Shown: piece after piece, positions 9,515 to 18,740 of the stretch
Numbering within the stretch: position 1 is the first letter of the stretch
Layout: the number at the start of each line of letters is the position of its first letter
NCBI GenBank assembly: GCA_047619485.1
Contig: JBLHKE010000017.1
Span: forward strand, 1 to 26,220
Reading direction: 5' to 3'
Length of the DNA: 26,220 nt
DNA from: JBLHKE01 sp047619485
GTDB taxonomy: Bacteria; Verrucomicrobiota; Verrucomicrobiia; Verrucomicrobiales; DEV007
The notes under the pieces: generated by a model
The model's database searches: none
Seen by the model: only the letters and a program-made list of their open reading frames with translations
What the model was told of the DNA's origin: nothing
Program-made: the position numbers and the translations under genes

Positions 9515-10720
9515 TCACTCCCTGCCGTGAAAGCTTTCTTCCTTCGGGAGGGCGATGACTGGCCAACTGGCTGGATAGAATCGAACGATTTTCTTGGGGC
9601 GAAAGCCCTCAAGGAGCATGCCGCACTGCACCTGGATCTGCACGCCGCTGCATCCGGGACGAACCGGCGCTTCGCCAATATTGAGGATGTTGCCGCCCTT
9701 GCGATCATTGACTGGATCGTAGGTCATCAGGCATTCCCTAGCGACAACGATATTTCCTTTCGGCGAAAGGTTGCCAGCCTCGTACTCGGATGTTGGCCAG
9801 CCGAGAGGTTTGGGATCGGGGATGGTGAATTCTTTGAACATCGCTGGATCGATCCCATCGAAAAATGTGATGGTGACGATCTTCTTCTTGTCGTCCACCG
9901 CATCGACCCAACCGGGCACACCGTGTTCGCGGATGTGGTTGCGATGGCGTTCTAGTTGGCGGGCAGATGCCTGCTTGCGGCTCTGTTCGTCCAGCCAGAT
10001 CTGGAAAACTCGACCCGGCCCGTAGAGTGTCGCCCAGGTGAGGTTGAGCTGCACATCTTGGCCGGGTGCGATGCTTTCGAGTGATCCAAATCCATTGCCA
10101 AGAAACACGGTAGTGCTGGATGTTAGGTCGAAAGTTTTCTGCTCACCTGCCGGTTTTCCTTCCTGCTGGAGAGTTGCGGTCAGCTTCTTGGTGCTGAGAT
10201 CGATCGCATCGATTTTCCAGGTTTGCTGTTTTCGGGCGTAGAATGTGAAATCATCTTCGAGTCGAAAGCCGCGGGTGAAATCGACTTCTGCTGAGGCGCG
10301 TTGGCCATTTTTCGCGTGGCGCTTGCCATTGCGCATCTCCCAGAAGCGCTCAGCTTCGGGTCTTGCGTAGAAGCGGCCGTGGAGGTGCGTCCCGAGTGGA
10401 ATGTCCTTCAGGGTTGCTGGCTGGTTGTTGTAGTAAACTGTGCCGTAGGGAAGCATCGCGGCGTCGAGCGGGTAGTCGAAAATCGCTCGCTCCTGCTTGT
10501 CACTGCGATCGACGCGCAGCGTGAAGGTTCGTTCGAGGTGATCACATCCGATCAGTTCGCCCGAGATATAGCGGGAGAAATTCTCGGGTGGGAACTCGCC
10601 TTGCACGGGTTGAAACCAAGGTAAGGAGGTGTCTGGATCGCCGTCGGTGCGATACACCGGAGCCTCTTCCGCGGCTGCGAAGATGGCGGTTGTTAGGATG
10701 ATGAACAGGGTTCGCATCAT
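9515..10720 (-). CDS. Uncharacterised secreted protein, third gene of cassette A
   Basis: This protein of 401 residues has a signal peptide (residues 1 to ~17, MMRTLFIILTTAIFAAA), so it is exported. An upstream in-frame start at 10852 would lie inside the DUF1552 gene and spoil the signal, so the ATG at 10720 is chosen. It lies 5 bases after the DUF1552 stop. I do not recognise a named domain. It is clearly paralogous to the last gene of the mirror-image cassette. Shared features are MLPYG (residues 89-93), DIPLGTHLHGRFY (106-118), a central segment ending in IWLDE, WVDAVDD before a beta-rich stretch, and LLEGFRPKKIVRFYP near the end. The short alternating hydrophobic segments suggest a mostly beta protein. 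The function is unknown; the operon position points to work with the haem/DUF1552 pair. Confidence 0.85.
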   Translation of the reverse strand: MMRTLFIILTTAIFAAAEEAPVYRTDGDPDTSLPWFQPVQGEFPPENFSRYISGELIGCDHLERTFTLRVDRSDKQERAIFDYPLDAAMLPYGTVYYNNQPATLKDIPLGTHLHGRFYARPEAERFWEMRNGKRHAKNGQRASAEVDFTRGFRLEDDFTFYARKQQTWKIDAIDLSTKKLTATLQQEGKPAGEQKTFDLTSSTTVFLGNGFGSLESIAPGQDVQLNLTWATLYGPGRVFQIWLDEQSRKQASARQLERHRNHIREHGVPGWVDAVDDKKKIVTITFFDGIDPAMFKEFTIPDPKPLGWPTSEYEAGNLSPKGNIVVARECLMTYDPVNDRKGGNILNIGEAPVRPGCSGVQIQVQCGMLLEGFRPKKIVRFYPASWPVIALPKEESFHGRE

Positions 10721-10725
10721 TTTTA

Positions 10726-12090
10726 CTAAGCCACGACCTGAGAGATGGTTCCGAGGCTGTCTTGAAATTGCTCCGTTTCTACATCCATGCGCTGTAACAT
10801 CGTCAGGAGCAGGTTGCTCAAGCGCGCGTCGCTGTCGACTGGGCGCCCGCAAATCTTGTAGTGCGAATTGGCATCAGCGACGTTGTAGTTGCCGATGGTT
10901 GGCAGGTTGTAATCGACGTGCTGGCCGTGTTTGACGCCGAGTTTTTTGCCGCCGGCGTAGATCGTTGGTAGGTTCGCGTTGCCGTGGCTATGTCCATAAG
11001 CCATGCCGCTGCCCCAGAGCACTTGCGTCGTGTCTAGCAAGCTCCCTTCGTCGTCGCTGTGCGCTTTGAGCTGCGCGAGGAAATAGCTGAGCTGCTCGAT
11101 CAGAAATGTATCCGTCTCGGTGAGGCGGCGCAACTGCTCTGGATCGCCATTGTGGTGTGAGAGCCCGTGGCGAGCTTGTGAGATGCCGATGTCAGGAATC
11201 GCGCCGCCATTCGACTCGCTGCAGATCATGCAGGTGATCACACGTGTCATGTCGGTGCGGAGGGCAAGCACCATCAGGTCAAAAAACAGGCGGTGGTAAT
11301 TTTGGACCTGGGTGTGGTCCATCTTGCGCCTGAACCGGTCCGCCTCGGCTTTCGGAATTTCAGGCTTCGGCACATCGAGCCAGGCGTTGGCCCGTTCTGT
11401 CCGCACTTCGACCTGCCGGACCGCGGTGAGATATTCGTCGAGCTTCGTACGATCTTCGGCACCGAGTTGCTTGTTGACCCGGTTGGCGTCTCCCGATACC
11501 GCATCCAGGATGCTGCCGCGGCGGGCAAGTCGCCGGCGGACAGCTTCTTTGCCACCTCGCTCCTCACCGAACATTTGGTTGAAGATCGAACTCAGATTGC
11601 GCTCGGCCGGAATTTGAATCCCGTCCCGCGACCAGGCGAGGGAATGCCCTTCGATGGCCATCTCCAGCGATGGGAATCGCGTGAACTTCCCTTGCACCTC
11701 TGCCATCAACTGATCGGCAGACACCGTGTTGCGGAATGCGCCGCCGCTGCTCGGGATATTTGCGCCCGTGAGCCATACCTTGTCGCAATTGTGGTGCTTG
11801 CCGAGCACCATCGGGTGGTGCAGACCGCTCATTGGCGTGATCTCGGGGCGGTGCTCCTGCAACGATTTCAGCGGCGTGGTCAGCTGGTAATCGGCCCCGG
11901 CCTTCTCAATCTGCCAGGTGAGGGTGTTGACACCATTCGGGATGTAGAGGAACACGCTACGTTTCGGCGAGGTCGGCTTCGGGAGGCCGGGTGCAGACAT
12001 GCAATCTAGAAGCGGGAGCGCGATGCTCGCTCCGAGGCCACGGAGCACATGGCGGCGGCTGAGGTGCCATTTGTTGGTTTGGATGTTCAT
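10726..12090 (-). CDS. DUF1552 family protein with Tat signal, cassette A
   Basis: This 454-residue protein starts with a twin-arginine-type signal (SRRHVLRG at residues 11-18, then ASIALPLLD). DUF1552 hallmarks follow: KRSVFLYIPNGVN, then SGLHHP, then KVWLTG, then ISQARHGLSHHNGDPE and GSGMAYGHSHGNANLP. The family is related to DUF1501 and is presumed to act outside the cytoplasm; the reaction is unknown. The length and sequence closely parallel the 453-residue gene at 17379-18740. Upstream lies the DUF1592-family gene, 15 bases away, in a spacer that carries a tandem 7-base direct repeat (GTTAGCT twice, which also covers the upstream stop codon). Downstream the third gene begins 5 bases after the stop. 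The three genes are one operon. Confidence 0.92.
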   Translation of the reverse strand: MNIQTNKWHLSRRHVLRGLGASIALPLLDCMSAPGLPKPTSPKRSVFLYIPNGVNTLTWQIEKAGADYQLTTPLKSLQEHRPEITPMSGLHHPMVLGKHHNCDKVWLTGANIPSSGGAFRNTVSADQLMAEVQGKFTRFPSLEMAIEGHSLAWSRDGIQIPAERNLSSIFNQMFGEERGGKEAVRRRLARRGSILDAVSGDANRVNKQLGAEDRTKLDEYLTAVRQVEVRTERANAWLDVPKPEIPKAEADRFRRKMDHTQVQNYHRLFFDLMVLALRTDMTRVITCMICSESNGGAIPDIGISQARHGLSHHNGDPEQLRRLTETDTFLIEQLSYFLAQLKAHSDDEGSLLDTTQVLWGSGMAYGHSHGNANLPTIYAGGKKLGVKHGQHVDYNLPTIGNYNVADANSHYKICGRPVDSDARLSNLLLTMLQRMDVETEQFQDSLGTISQVVA

Positions 12091-12105
12091 GTTGTTAGCT
12101 GTTAG

Positions 12106-14517
12106 CTACCTTTTCTGAAATAGATCGGAAAGCACGAAAGCTTCTACGATGTCTTTCACTCGGTAATCTTTATCACGGCTGACTTCGGCGATCGCTTTCA
12201 GTTCATCGCGATCCTCGAAGGTCACCGTGCGGCGCAATCCGTAGATGGCGAGTTTCTCGACGAACGTTTCGTTGAAGGCATCGAGGTCAGCCAGCAGTAG
12301 TTGCTTGAACTCCTCTGCATCCTTGAACGAACGCCCGTCGGGCAATTCGCCACTGGCATCGACCGGGGGATCTTCGCCGGTGCCCTCGACTTTTTCGTGT
12401 GTGCGCCATTCTCCGATCGCGTTGTAGTGATCGAACGCCAAGCCAAGTGGATCGATTTTCCGATGGCAGGAAGCGCAGCTGGGGTCGTGAGTGTGCGCTT
12501 TCAACTTCATCCGCAAAGTCGCCTTTGGCGCGTCGAGCGGGTTCGGCTCGATGGGATCGACGTTGGCTGGAGGGGGTGGGGGAGTTTTGCCAAAGATTGC
12601 CTCCGACAGCCACGCCCCGCGATGCACGGGCCGATGCCGTGTCCCGTCTGAGGTGAGTGACAGGACGGATGCCTGCGTTAGCAAACCGCCGCGGTGAGTG
12701 TCTGGCTTGAGTGAGACTCGCTGAAACTCGTCCTTGTTGACCGCGGGTAACTTATAGAATTTTGCCAAGCGCGGATTCACCATGCTCCAGTCGGAATCGA
12801 TAAACTCACGCAAGCTCAGTCCCTTCTGGACGACTTCTCTAAAGAAGGCCTGTGTCTCGCCCACCATGCTCCGCTCGAGATGATCATCGTAGTTGGGATA
12901 GATCTTCTTGTCTGGCGGGAACATGCCGACTTTGCGCAAGTGCAGCCACTGCGCCGGAAACGAATGGGTGAAACGCTGGGCGCGAGGATCCGCCAGCATG
13001 CGTGCGACCTGGCGTTTAAGTTCACCCTGATCTCGAAGCTTGCCCTGCTCGGCAAGCTCGAACAATTCGGTGTCGGGCATCGTGCTCCATAGCAGATACG
13101 ACAGACGTGAGGCGACCTCCCAATCGTTCAACACATGCCGCTCGACGTTTTCGTCGCCCTCTGCGATGAACAAGAAACTCTTCGAACAGAGAATTGCGGT
13201 CATGGCTGATTTCACGGCGTTGGTAAACGTTTCACCCGCGGCAATCTCACTTTCGACGATTGCGACGTAAGTATCGATTTCGCCGTCATACGGAGGGCGC
13301 CTAAATGCTCGCTTGGCCATGGCTCCTAGGCTGGCGCAGAGCTGCTCGATGTTGCCCTCCTCGCCCGGCATGTAGGTCGCCCGCCACTGTTTCACGTCGT
13401 CCGATAGGATCGGGCCGCGCACCGACATGGAGTCGAGGATCAGAACCGAGTGTCGCGGCTGGCCGTCGTCGCCGATGATTTTCATCTGCCAAGGCAGGCG
13501 CTCTTCTGCAAAACTGACAAAGGGTTTGTGACCGTGGCGCGCGGAACGGTGGGTGATATTGAGGTGTCCTGCATTGTTCAATAGGTGGATTGACGGGCCT
13601 CCGCTCGAGGCGAAATGGGAGCGAAACGTGATCGTGATTGGCTTGTCCTCGGCAGCGATGACATCTTGTTCGAACAGGACTCGGTCGAGATTGGGGGCGT
13701 ACACTTGGAACCGCGGAGCATCCTGGCTGTCGGCCTTGAGCCCGCTCATCGTGTAGCTAAATTCATAGATTCCGGGACCTGTGTAGCGCAGTTCATGACC
13801 GAACGGGCTGCCGCCGTGGTGCAGGTCGCTTGCCCACAATAGCTTTCGCACCTTGTCGAGTTGGCCGGTTTCCTTGAGGCGTTCGTAGTGTCGATGGTTG
13901 GGGCCGACCGTTTCGATCAGTCGGCTTCCCTCGACATACTCGATTGGCTTTTCCGGATACGCCTCGGCCAGCACGATCTCTGCCGCGCTGATGTATTTTT
14001 CGAAGTGCGTTGCGGACAGAGTGAGCACGGAGCCAATCCGCTCGAAGCCATTCCACTCCGGATCTTCTAGTAGGCCGCCCGGATCCGATGCGTCGTAGTG
14101 CACACCGATGAGGTCGCGCATCGTGTTGACGTATTCTTCCCGGGTGAGGCGATTGTAGGAAACTCGATCCCGCTGCGCCATCCGTGCTGATTCGCCCTCT
14201 TTGATACGCGCAGCGAGCCACTCCACGATCGTCGCGCTCTCATCTGGCATCGGGCGGAGTTTCTCATCCTCCGGCGGCATTTCGCCTGAACTGATACGCT
14301 CCATCACCTCTGCCCATAGCGGGGTGTCTTCATGACCGACTTCGGGCGAAAGTTCGTCTAGTCGGAATTTACCTTTTTGCTTTTCTTCGCCGTGGCAACG
14401 GACGCAGTGTGAGTCTAGAAACGGCTGCAAGTCCTGCTCGAACGACGGCTGAGCCGACGTGATGGCTGCGTGGAAAATCAATCCAAGCAAAATGGAGTAT
14501 TGGGAAATTCGGGTCAT
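12106..14517 (-). CDS. PSCyt1 - DUF1587 - DUF1595 - DUF1592 - DUF1588 - DUF1585 haem protein, cassette A
   Basis: This protein of 803 residues has a signal peptide (SILLGLIFHAAITSA). The ATG at 14517 is chosen over a TTG two codons upstream because the paralogue also begins MTR. Domain order: PSCyt1 with CVRCH at 38-42; DUF1587 (RLTREEYVNTMRDLIGV) near 120; a beta-rich middle region; DUF1595 (AKRAFRRPPYDGEI); DUF1592 (VASRLSYLLWSTMPD); DUF1588 (HRGGLLTQASVLSLTSDG) with a second haem-type motif CASCH at 681-685; and a DUF1585-like end (LSDLFQKR). Two c-type haem sites suggest electron transfer outside the cytoplasm; substrate and partner are unknown. It is the first gene of a three-gene operon and is transcribed away from its + strand paralogue at 14937. 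Confidence 0.93.
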   Translation of the reverse strand: MTRISQYSILLGLIFHAAITSAQPSFEQDLQPFLDSHCVRCHGEEKQKGKFRLDELSPEVGHEDTPLWAEVMERISSGEMPPEDEKLRPMPDESATIVEWLAARIKEGESARMAQRDRVSYNRLTREEYVNTMRDLIGVHYDASDPGGLLEDPEWNGFERIGSVLTLSATHFEKYISAAEIVLAEAYPEKPIEYVEGSRLIETVGPNHRHYERLKETGQLDKVRKLLWASDLHHGGSPFGHELRYTGPGIYEFSYTMSGLKADSQDAPRFQVYAPNLDRVLFEQDVIAAEDKPITITFRSHFASSGGPSIHLLNNAGHLNITHRSARHGHKPFVSFAEERLPWQMKIIGDDGQPRHSVLILDSMSVRGPILSDDVKQWRATYMPGEEGNIEQLCASLGAMAKRAFRRPPYDGEIDTYVAIVESEIAAGETFTNAVKSAMTAILCSKSFLFIAEGDENVERHVLNDWEVASRLSYLLWSTMPDTELFELAEQGKLRDQGELKRQVARMLADPRAQRFTHSFPAQWLHLRKVGMFPPDKKIYPNYDDHLERSMVGETQAFFREVVQKGLSLREFIDSDWSMVNPRLAKFYKLPAVNKDEFQRVSLKPDTHRGGLLTQASVLSLTSDGTRHRPVHRGAWLSEAIFGKTPPPPPANVDPIEPNPLDAPKATLRMKLKAHTHDPSCASCHRKIDPLGLAFDHYNAIGEWRTHEKVEGTGEDPPVDASGELPDGRSFKDAEEFKQLLLADLDAFNETFVEKLAIYGLRRTVTFEDRDELKAIAEVSRDKDYRVKDIVEAFVLSDLFQKR

Positions 14518-14936
14518 CGTCAACCTGGCTATTTGTGATCTGGGGGCAGGTTGTTGAGACCGCTGCCCGCGGTGTGAACCAAGACGATGGTAGGAGTTTT
14601 ACTCATGGCTGATTGTTTCATCGGCGACTGGGAAGTCGAGATTGATTTGATTACTGATACTGGAGCGCTATCGAGATGCCATGACCAAAGCGAGATCAGA
14701 ACGGGCTAGAGGTTTAGCTTCCGAGCTATCCTAGCTAGTCGACCTTTAATCCGCGGCGTGCTGAGGGCGATCCAGTGCCCCCTCATATTCTCCCCTAGAT
14801 CGTGAATCGCGACGAAATCAGGGCTGGCAAAGCATCTGCTCGCAATTGATAATGAACTTCGAATCACATCCATTCCATTTCACATGAGGTTGATTCGGAG
14901 TTTTCCTCCCCCCGTCTTTCCATACACAGATCACAA
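14518..14936. promoter_or_regulatory. Divergent promoter region between the two paralogous cassettes
   Basis: These 419 bases separate two start codons that point away from each other, so both cassette promoters must lie here or further upstream within it. No convincing -35/-10 pair stands out, and there is no clear ribosome binding site before either ATG. The left end has a possible hairpin, GGGCAG at 14544-14549 with CTGCCC at 14563-14568, in the leader of the - strand gene. A 12-base element occurs in inverted orientation at both ends and is listed separately. I see no coding potential in this stretch. Confidence 0.6.
14531..14542 (-). repeat. 12-base start-proximal element, left copy
   Basis: On the - strand this reads CAGATCACAAAT. 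It lies 13 bases before the ATG of the - strand DUF1592-family gene. An identical copy sits on the + strand at 14927-14938. It contains AGATCACA, the half-site of the Crp/Fnr-type consensus. No second half-site is present, so the regulatory reading is tentative. Confidence 0.6.
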
Positions 14937-14938
14937 AT
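14927..14938 (+). repeat. 12-base start-proximal element, right copy
   Basis: This reads CAGATCACAAAT, and its last two bases are the first two of the ATG at 14937. The following GACCCGA also matches the start of the - strand gene. The two start regions are therefore the same sequence, except for 15 extra bases in the left copy between the element and GACCCGA. Confidence 0.6.
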
Positions 14939-17366
14939 GACCCGATTGTGCTTCATGGCATTTGTATGCTTGGCTGCAGGAACTCTCTCAGCGGCAGAGC
15001 CGTTTGAGGAGTTTTTGGCGACGCATTGCGCGAGCTGCCACGGACCTGAGAAGGAAAAGGGCGACCTGCGGATCGATAGGCTCTCGCGCGATTTCAAGAC
15101 TGGAGCCGATGGTCATCTCTGGGCGGAGATTGTGGAACGGATCAACTCCGGGGAGATGCCGCCGGAGGAGGAACCACGGCCGTCCGAAGGCGAAATCGCG
15201 GACGTTATCAGCCAGCTCGATGCACGCATCAGCGAAGGTCGCGCAGCGCGCATGGCCGCACGACCGCCGGTGGCGCACTACCGGCTGAGTCGACGCGAGT
15301 ATCAGAACACGGTCTACGATCTGTTGGGCGTGCGCTATGATCCGGCCAAGCCGGGCGAGTTGAATGAGGATCCACTGTGGCACGGGTTCGAGCGTATCGG
15401 TTCGCAGCTCACGCTCGCGCCTTCTCATGTGGAGCGTTATTACCGCGCGGCCGAGACCGTGTTGGCGCGTGCGTTTCCAGAACAACCGGTCGAGGCGCGG
15501 AAGGTTCGCAAAACGGCCGCGGAGCTTCGCTACCGGGGCGGCGAGAAGCAGCAGGTTTACCTCGATCGCTTCGCGATCACGCGGCCACTGCGCTTTCTGA
15601 TTTTTCCGGGTCGGGTGCAACCGGCCTTGTCATCAAACTGGTTCGGAAATACCGGGCCGGAGCACAGCGGGCTTTATCGGGCGAGGATGCAAGCTAGTGG
15701 AATTCGACCCCCGGGAGGGCAGTCAGCGCATTTGCGCATCGGGAAGGAAACTGGCGAAGAGAGCAATGATGGGTTGATCGAGCTGGATATTTTGGCAACG
15801 GAGGACGAGCCGAAAATCTACGAATTCGAAGTGTTCTTGGAGATGCCTACGAGCCTCCATTTCAATGTCGTGGCGACCGACATCATCGATCGGCAGAAAG
15901 GCGCGCACTACCGCAACGCGCTCTCTCAGCCGTTCTACATGTTCACCCACTCGAGCGAAACCCAGCTGCTGAATCCTACGGCTCCCAAGATGTTTGATGA
16001 TGCTGGCAACGGCATCTTCTCGTCGGTGCTGCTGGATTGGATCGAGTGGGAGGGGCCGATCGTCAGCGAGATCGAACGTGCTACCCGTGAGGGTCTTCTG
16101 CCACGTGATGACGCCGCGGTGGAGGAGGTTTCGAGCCATTTGCTCCGCTTCGCAGAACGCGCTTGGCGCCGTGCTGTATCGGTGGACGAACTGGAGCCCT
16201 ACCTTCGCGCTTACGCATCGGAACGCGTGGCCGGTGAGGACGTTCTGGCTGCGTATCAAGTGGCGCTTCTCGGAGTGCTGACCTCGCGCCATTTCACCTA
16301 TCTCGTGGAGGGAGATGCACTGCCGCGCGAACAGTTGACGGATTTTGAGCTGGCCTCGCGCCTCTCATATTTTCTCTGGAGTTCGATGCCGGATCAGGCC
16401 CTGTTCGCTGCTGCTGGCGATGGCAAGCTGGCCGGTAATCGTAGTGGATTGGCAGCACAGGTGAACCGGATGCTGGCGGATCCTAAGATCGACCGCTTGA
16501 TTGACGATTTTCCACGTCAGTGGCTCCAGTTGCATCGACTTGGGATGTTTCCGCCGGACGGCAAGCTCTACCCGGACTACGACGTCTGGCTGGAGGCGAG
16601 CATGCGCGAAGAGGTGGTGCACTACTTCCGCGAAGTCTTCGCCAACAACCTGCCCATCGACTCGTTCATCACCTCAGACTGGACGATGGCCAATCCACGC
16701 TTGTGCGATTTCTATGGTCTGCCCGAACCCAAAACCGCTGGATTTCAAAGAGTGTCTTTGCTGCCCGAGCATCACCGGGGCGGTCTGCTGACCACTGGGG
16801 CGATTCTCGGGCTCACTTCTGATGGCACGCGGCATCGTCCAGTGCATCGAGGGGTTTGGGTGAGCGAAGCGATTTTTGGTAAAACCCCGCCACCACCACC
16901 GGCGAATGTCGATCCGATTGAGCCGAATCCTCCTGACAGTCCCAAGGCGACGATTCGCCAGAAACTGGAAGCGCATGCGAAGAATGCAAACTGCGCCGCC
17001 TGCCACCGCAATATCGATCCGCTCGGTCTGGCTTTAGACCAGTACGACGCGATCGGCCAATGGCGTACGCACGAGCGCGTTGAGCAAGGCAAAGGAAGTG
17101 ATCCGCCGGTTGATGCCAGCGGCACATTGCCCGATGGCAGCGCCTTTGCAAATGCAGAGGAGTTCAAGCAGTTGCTGCTCGCTGACCGCGACCGCTTTCT
17201 TGAAGCCTACGTTGAGCACCTTTGCACTTACGCGCTGCGTCGTGTTGTGACATTGGACGATCGGGAGGACATCCGAGCCATTGTTGAGGAGGCAAAAAAG
17301 AACCACTACCGACTGAAAGACATCGTCCGCAGCGTGGCTCTTTCTGACTTGATCCAAAAACGCTAA
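14937..17366 (+). CDS. PSCyt1 - DUF1587 - DUF1595 - DUF1592 - DUF1588 - DUF1585 haem protein, cassette B
   Basis: This protein of 809 residues is a paralogue of the gene at 12106-14517. A signal peptide (residues 1 to ~20, CFMAFVCLAAGTLSAA) precedes PSCyt1 with CASCH at 31-35. Then come DUF1587 (RLSRREYQNTVYDLLGVRYD), a more diverged beta-rich middle, DUF1595 (AERAWRRAVSVDELEPY), DUF1592 (LASRLSYFLWSSMPDQ), DUF1588 (HRGGLLTTGAILGLTSDG) with CAACH at 686-690, and a DUF1585-like end (LSDLIQKR). The segment from DUF1588 to the end is the part most alike between the paralogues, including FGKTPPPPPANVDPIEPNP. The divergence lies mainly in the beta-rich middle, which may set ligand choice; that is inference. 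The next gene follows after 12 bases. Confidence 0.93.
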   Translation: MTRLCFMAFVCLAAGTLSAAEPFEEFLATHCASCHGPEKEKGDLRIDRLSRDFKTGADGHLWAEIVERINSGEMPPEEEPRPSEGEIADVISQLDARISEGRAARMAARPPVAHYRLSRREYQNTVYDLLGVRYDPAKPGELNEDPLWHGFERIGSQLTLAPSHVERYYRAAETVLARAFPEQPVEARKVRKTAAELRYRGGEKQQVYLDRFAITRPLRFLIFPGRVQPALSSNWFGNTGPEHSGLYRARMQASGIRPPGGQSAHLRIGKETGEESNDGLIELDILATEDEPKIYEFEVFLEMPTSLHFNVVATDIIDRQKGAHYRNALSQPFYMFTHSSETQLLNPTAPKMFDDAGNGIFSSVLLDWIEWEGPIVSEIERATREGLLPRDDAAVEEVSSHLLRFAERAWRRAVSVDELEPYLRAYASERVAGEDVLAAYQVALLGVLTSRHFTYLVEGDALPREQLTDFELASRLSYFLWSSMPDQALFAAAGDGKLAGNRSGLAAQVNRMLADPKIDRLIDDFPRQWLQLHRLGMFPPDGKLYPDYDVWLEASMREEVVHYFREVFANNLPIDSFITSDWTMANPRLCDFYGLPEPKTAGFQRVSLLPEHHRGGLLTTGAILGLTSDGTRHRPVHRGVWVSEAIFGKTPPPPPANVDPIEPNPPDSPKATIRQKLEAHAKNANCAACHRNIDPLGLALDQYDAIGQWRTHERVEQGKGSDPPVDASGTLPDGSAFANAEEFKQLLLADRDRFLEAYVEHLCTYALRRVVTLDDREDIRAIVEEAKKNHYRLKDIVRSVALSDLIQKR

Positions 17367-17378
17367 CCATTCATTCCC

Positions 17379-18740
17379 ATGAGTAATATCCAAACCAGTT
17401 CCTGGCTGATCGACCGCCGCCATGCATTGCGCGGGCTCGGCAGTTTCATAGCCCTGCCGTTGCTCGACTGCATGATGCCCGCGCGGGCTGGTGCCGCCGC
17501 CAAGCCGAAACCGAAGCGCAGTGTTTTCATCTACATTCCGAACGGAGTCAATACGCTCGACTACCAGATCACGACGCCTGGCGATGACTACACGTTTTCG
17601 CGCTCGCTCAAGTCGTTGGAAAAACACCGCAATGTCGTGACGCCGATCAGCGGTCTGCATCATCCTGGCGGTCTGGGGCATCATCACAACTGCCAGAAAA
17701 TTTGGCTTACGGGAGGGACGATCGGCCCCACTGATCGCAACACCATTTCGGTCGATCAGCAGATGGCCGAAGTGACCTCGCCGCACACGCGGTTTCACTC
17801 TCTGGAGATCGCGAACAAGGGGGAATCGTTGGCCTGGACTGCGGACGGGATTCGCCTGCCGGGGATGAGCCGGAGTAGTGAGATTTTTGCCCACTTGTTT
17901 GAGGAACCCAAAGACGGCACAGCCGCCCAGAGGCGGGCGCTGCGGCGGAAGGGCAGCGTGTTGGATGCGAACCTAGAAGAAGTGCGCAAGCTGGAGAAAA
18001 AGATGGGAGTCGAGGACAAAGGTCGGCTCGACCAGTATTTGAACGCGGTAAGGGAAACCGAAATTCGCACCGAACGCGCTGATGCGTGGCTCGATATCCC
18101 CCGGCCCGAAATCGCGGAGGCGGATCGAAAACGAATCAAACGCGAGGTGCCGCAAACCCAGGCAGGTGAATATTTTCGGGCGATGTATGACTTGATCGTA
18201 CTGGCATTTCAGACCGACGCCACGCGCGTTGCCACCTTCAGCAGCGGTATGGAAGGTCAGGGCTTAGCGATTCCCGAGCTGGGAATTTCACAATCGCGCC
18301 ATGAATTGAGTCACCACAACGGAGATCCTGGCCACATGGAGAAACTCACCCAGAGTGATACCTTCGCGGTCGAGCAGTTCGGCTATTTAATCTCGCGCTT
18401 GGCTGAGACCAAAGACCTCGACGGTCGCCCGCTGCTCGACACCACGATGGCCTTGTTCGGCAGCGGAATGGCTTACGGGCACAGCCACGGCAATGCGAAC
18501 CTACCCCTTGTCCTCGCTGGAGGAACAGGCCTTGGACTCAAACATGGCAGGCACCTGGATCTCAATCAGGGTCACTTCGATGGCTATCGGCTCGATGACC
18601 CCGGTCACCACTACCGTCTCTGCGGTCGGCCGGCGAATGGCGACGCCCACATGAGCAACCTGTTGCTGACAATGGCGCAGAAGATGGGTGTTGAATCCGC
18701 TCGCTTCGGGGATAGCAACCGTGATTTGGAACTCGGATGA
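17379..18740 (+). CDS. DUF1552 family protein with Tat signal, cassette B
   Basis: This 453-residue protein has a twin-arginine-type signal (DRRHALRG at residues 12-19, then SFIALPLLD), followed by KRSVFIYIPNGVN, SGLHHP, KIWLTGG, ISQSRHELSHHNGDPG and GSGMAYGHSHGNANLP. It is the counterpart of the 454-residue DUF1552 protein in cassette A, and even the first residues (NIQT) agree. It is presumed to be exported and to act with the upstream haem protein; the reaction is unknown. Its stop overlaps the next start as ATGA (18737-18740), which implies translational coupling and ties the third gene to the same job. Confidence 0.92.
   Translation: MSNIQTSSWLIDRRHALRGLGSFIALPLLDCMMPARAGAAAKPKPKRSVFIYIPNGVNTLDYQITTPGDDYTFSRSLKSLEKHRNVVTPISGLHHPGGLGHHHNCQKIWLTGGTIGPTDRNTISVDQQMAEVTSPHTRFHSLEIANKGESLAWTADGIRLPGMSRSSEIFAHLFEEPKDGTAAQRRALRRKGSVLDANLEEVRKLEKKMGVEDKGRLDQYLNAVRETEIRTERADAWLDIPRPEIAEADRKRIKREVPQTQAGEYFRAMYDLIVLAFQTDATRVATFSSGMEGQGLAIPELGISQSRHELSHHNGDPGHMEKLTQSDTFAVEQFGYLISRLAETKDLDGRPLLDTTMALFGSGMAYGHSHGNANLPLVLAGGTGLGLKHGRHLDLNQGHFDGYRLDDPGHHYRLCGRPANGDAHMSNLLLTMAQKMGVESARFGDSNRDLELG

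Noticed and set aside
11293..12009. A 238-residue + strand open frame within the DUF1552 gene of cassette A
   Set aside because: It is antisense to conserved DUF1552 sequence and has no homologous counterpart in cassette B, which a real gene would be expected to have.
15723..16292. A 189-residue - strand open frame in the cassette B haem gene
   Set aside because: It is a shadow of the coding strand; no domain is visible and cassette A lacks it.
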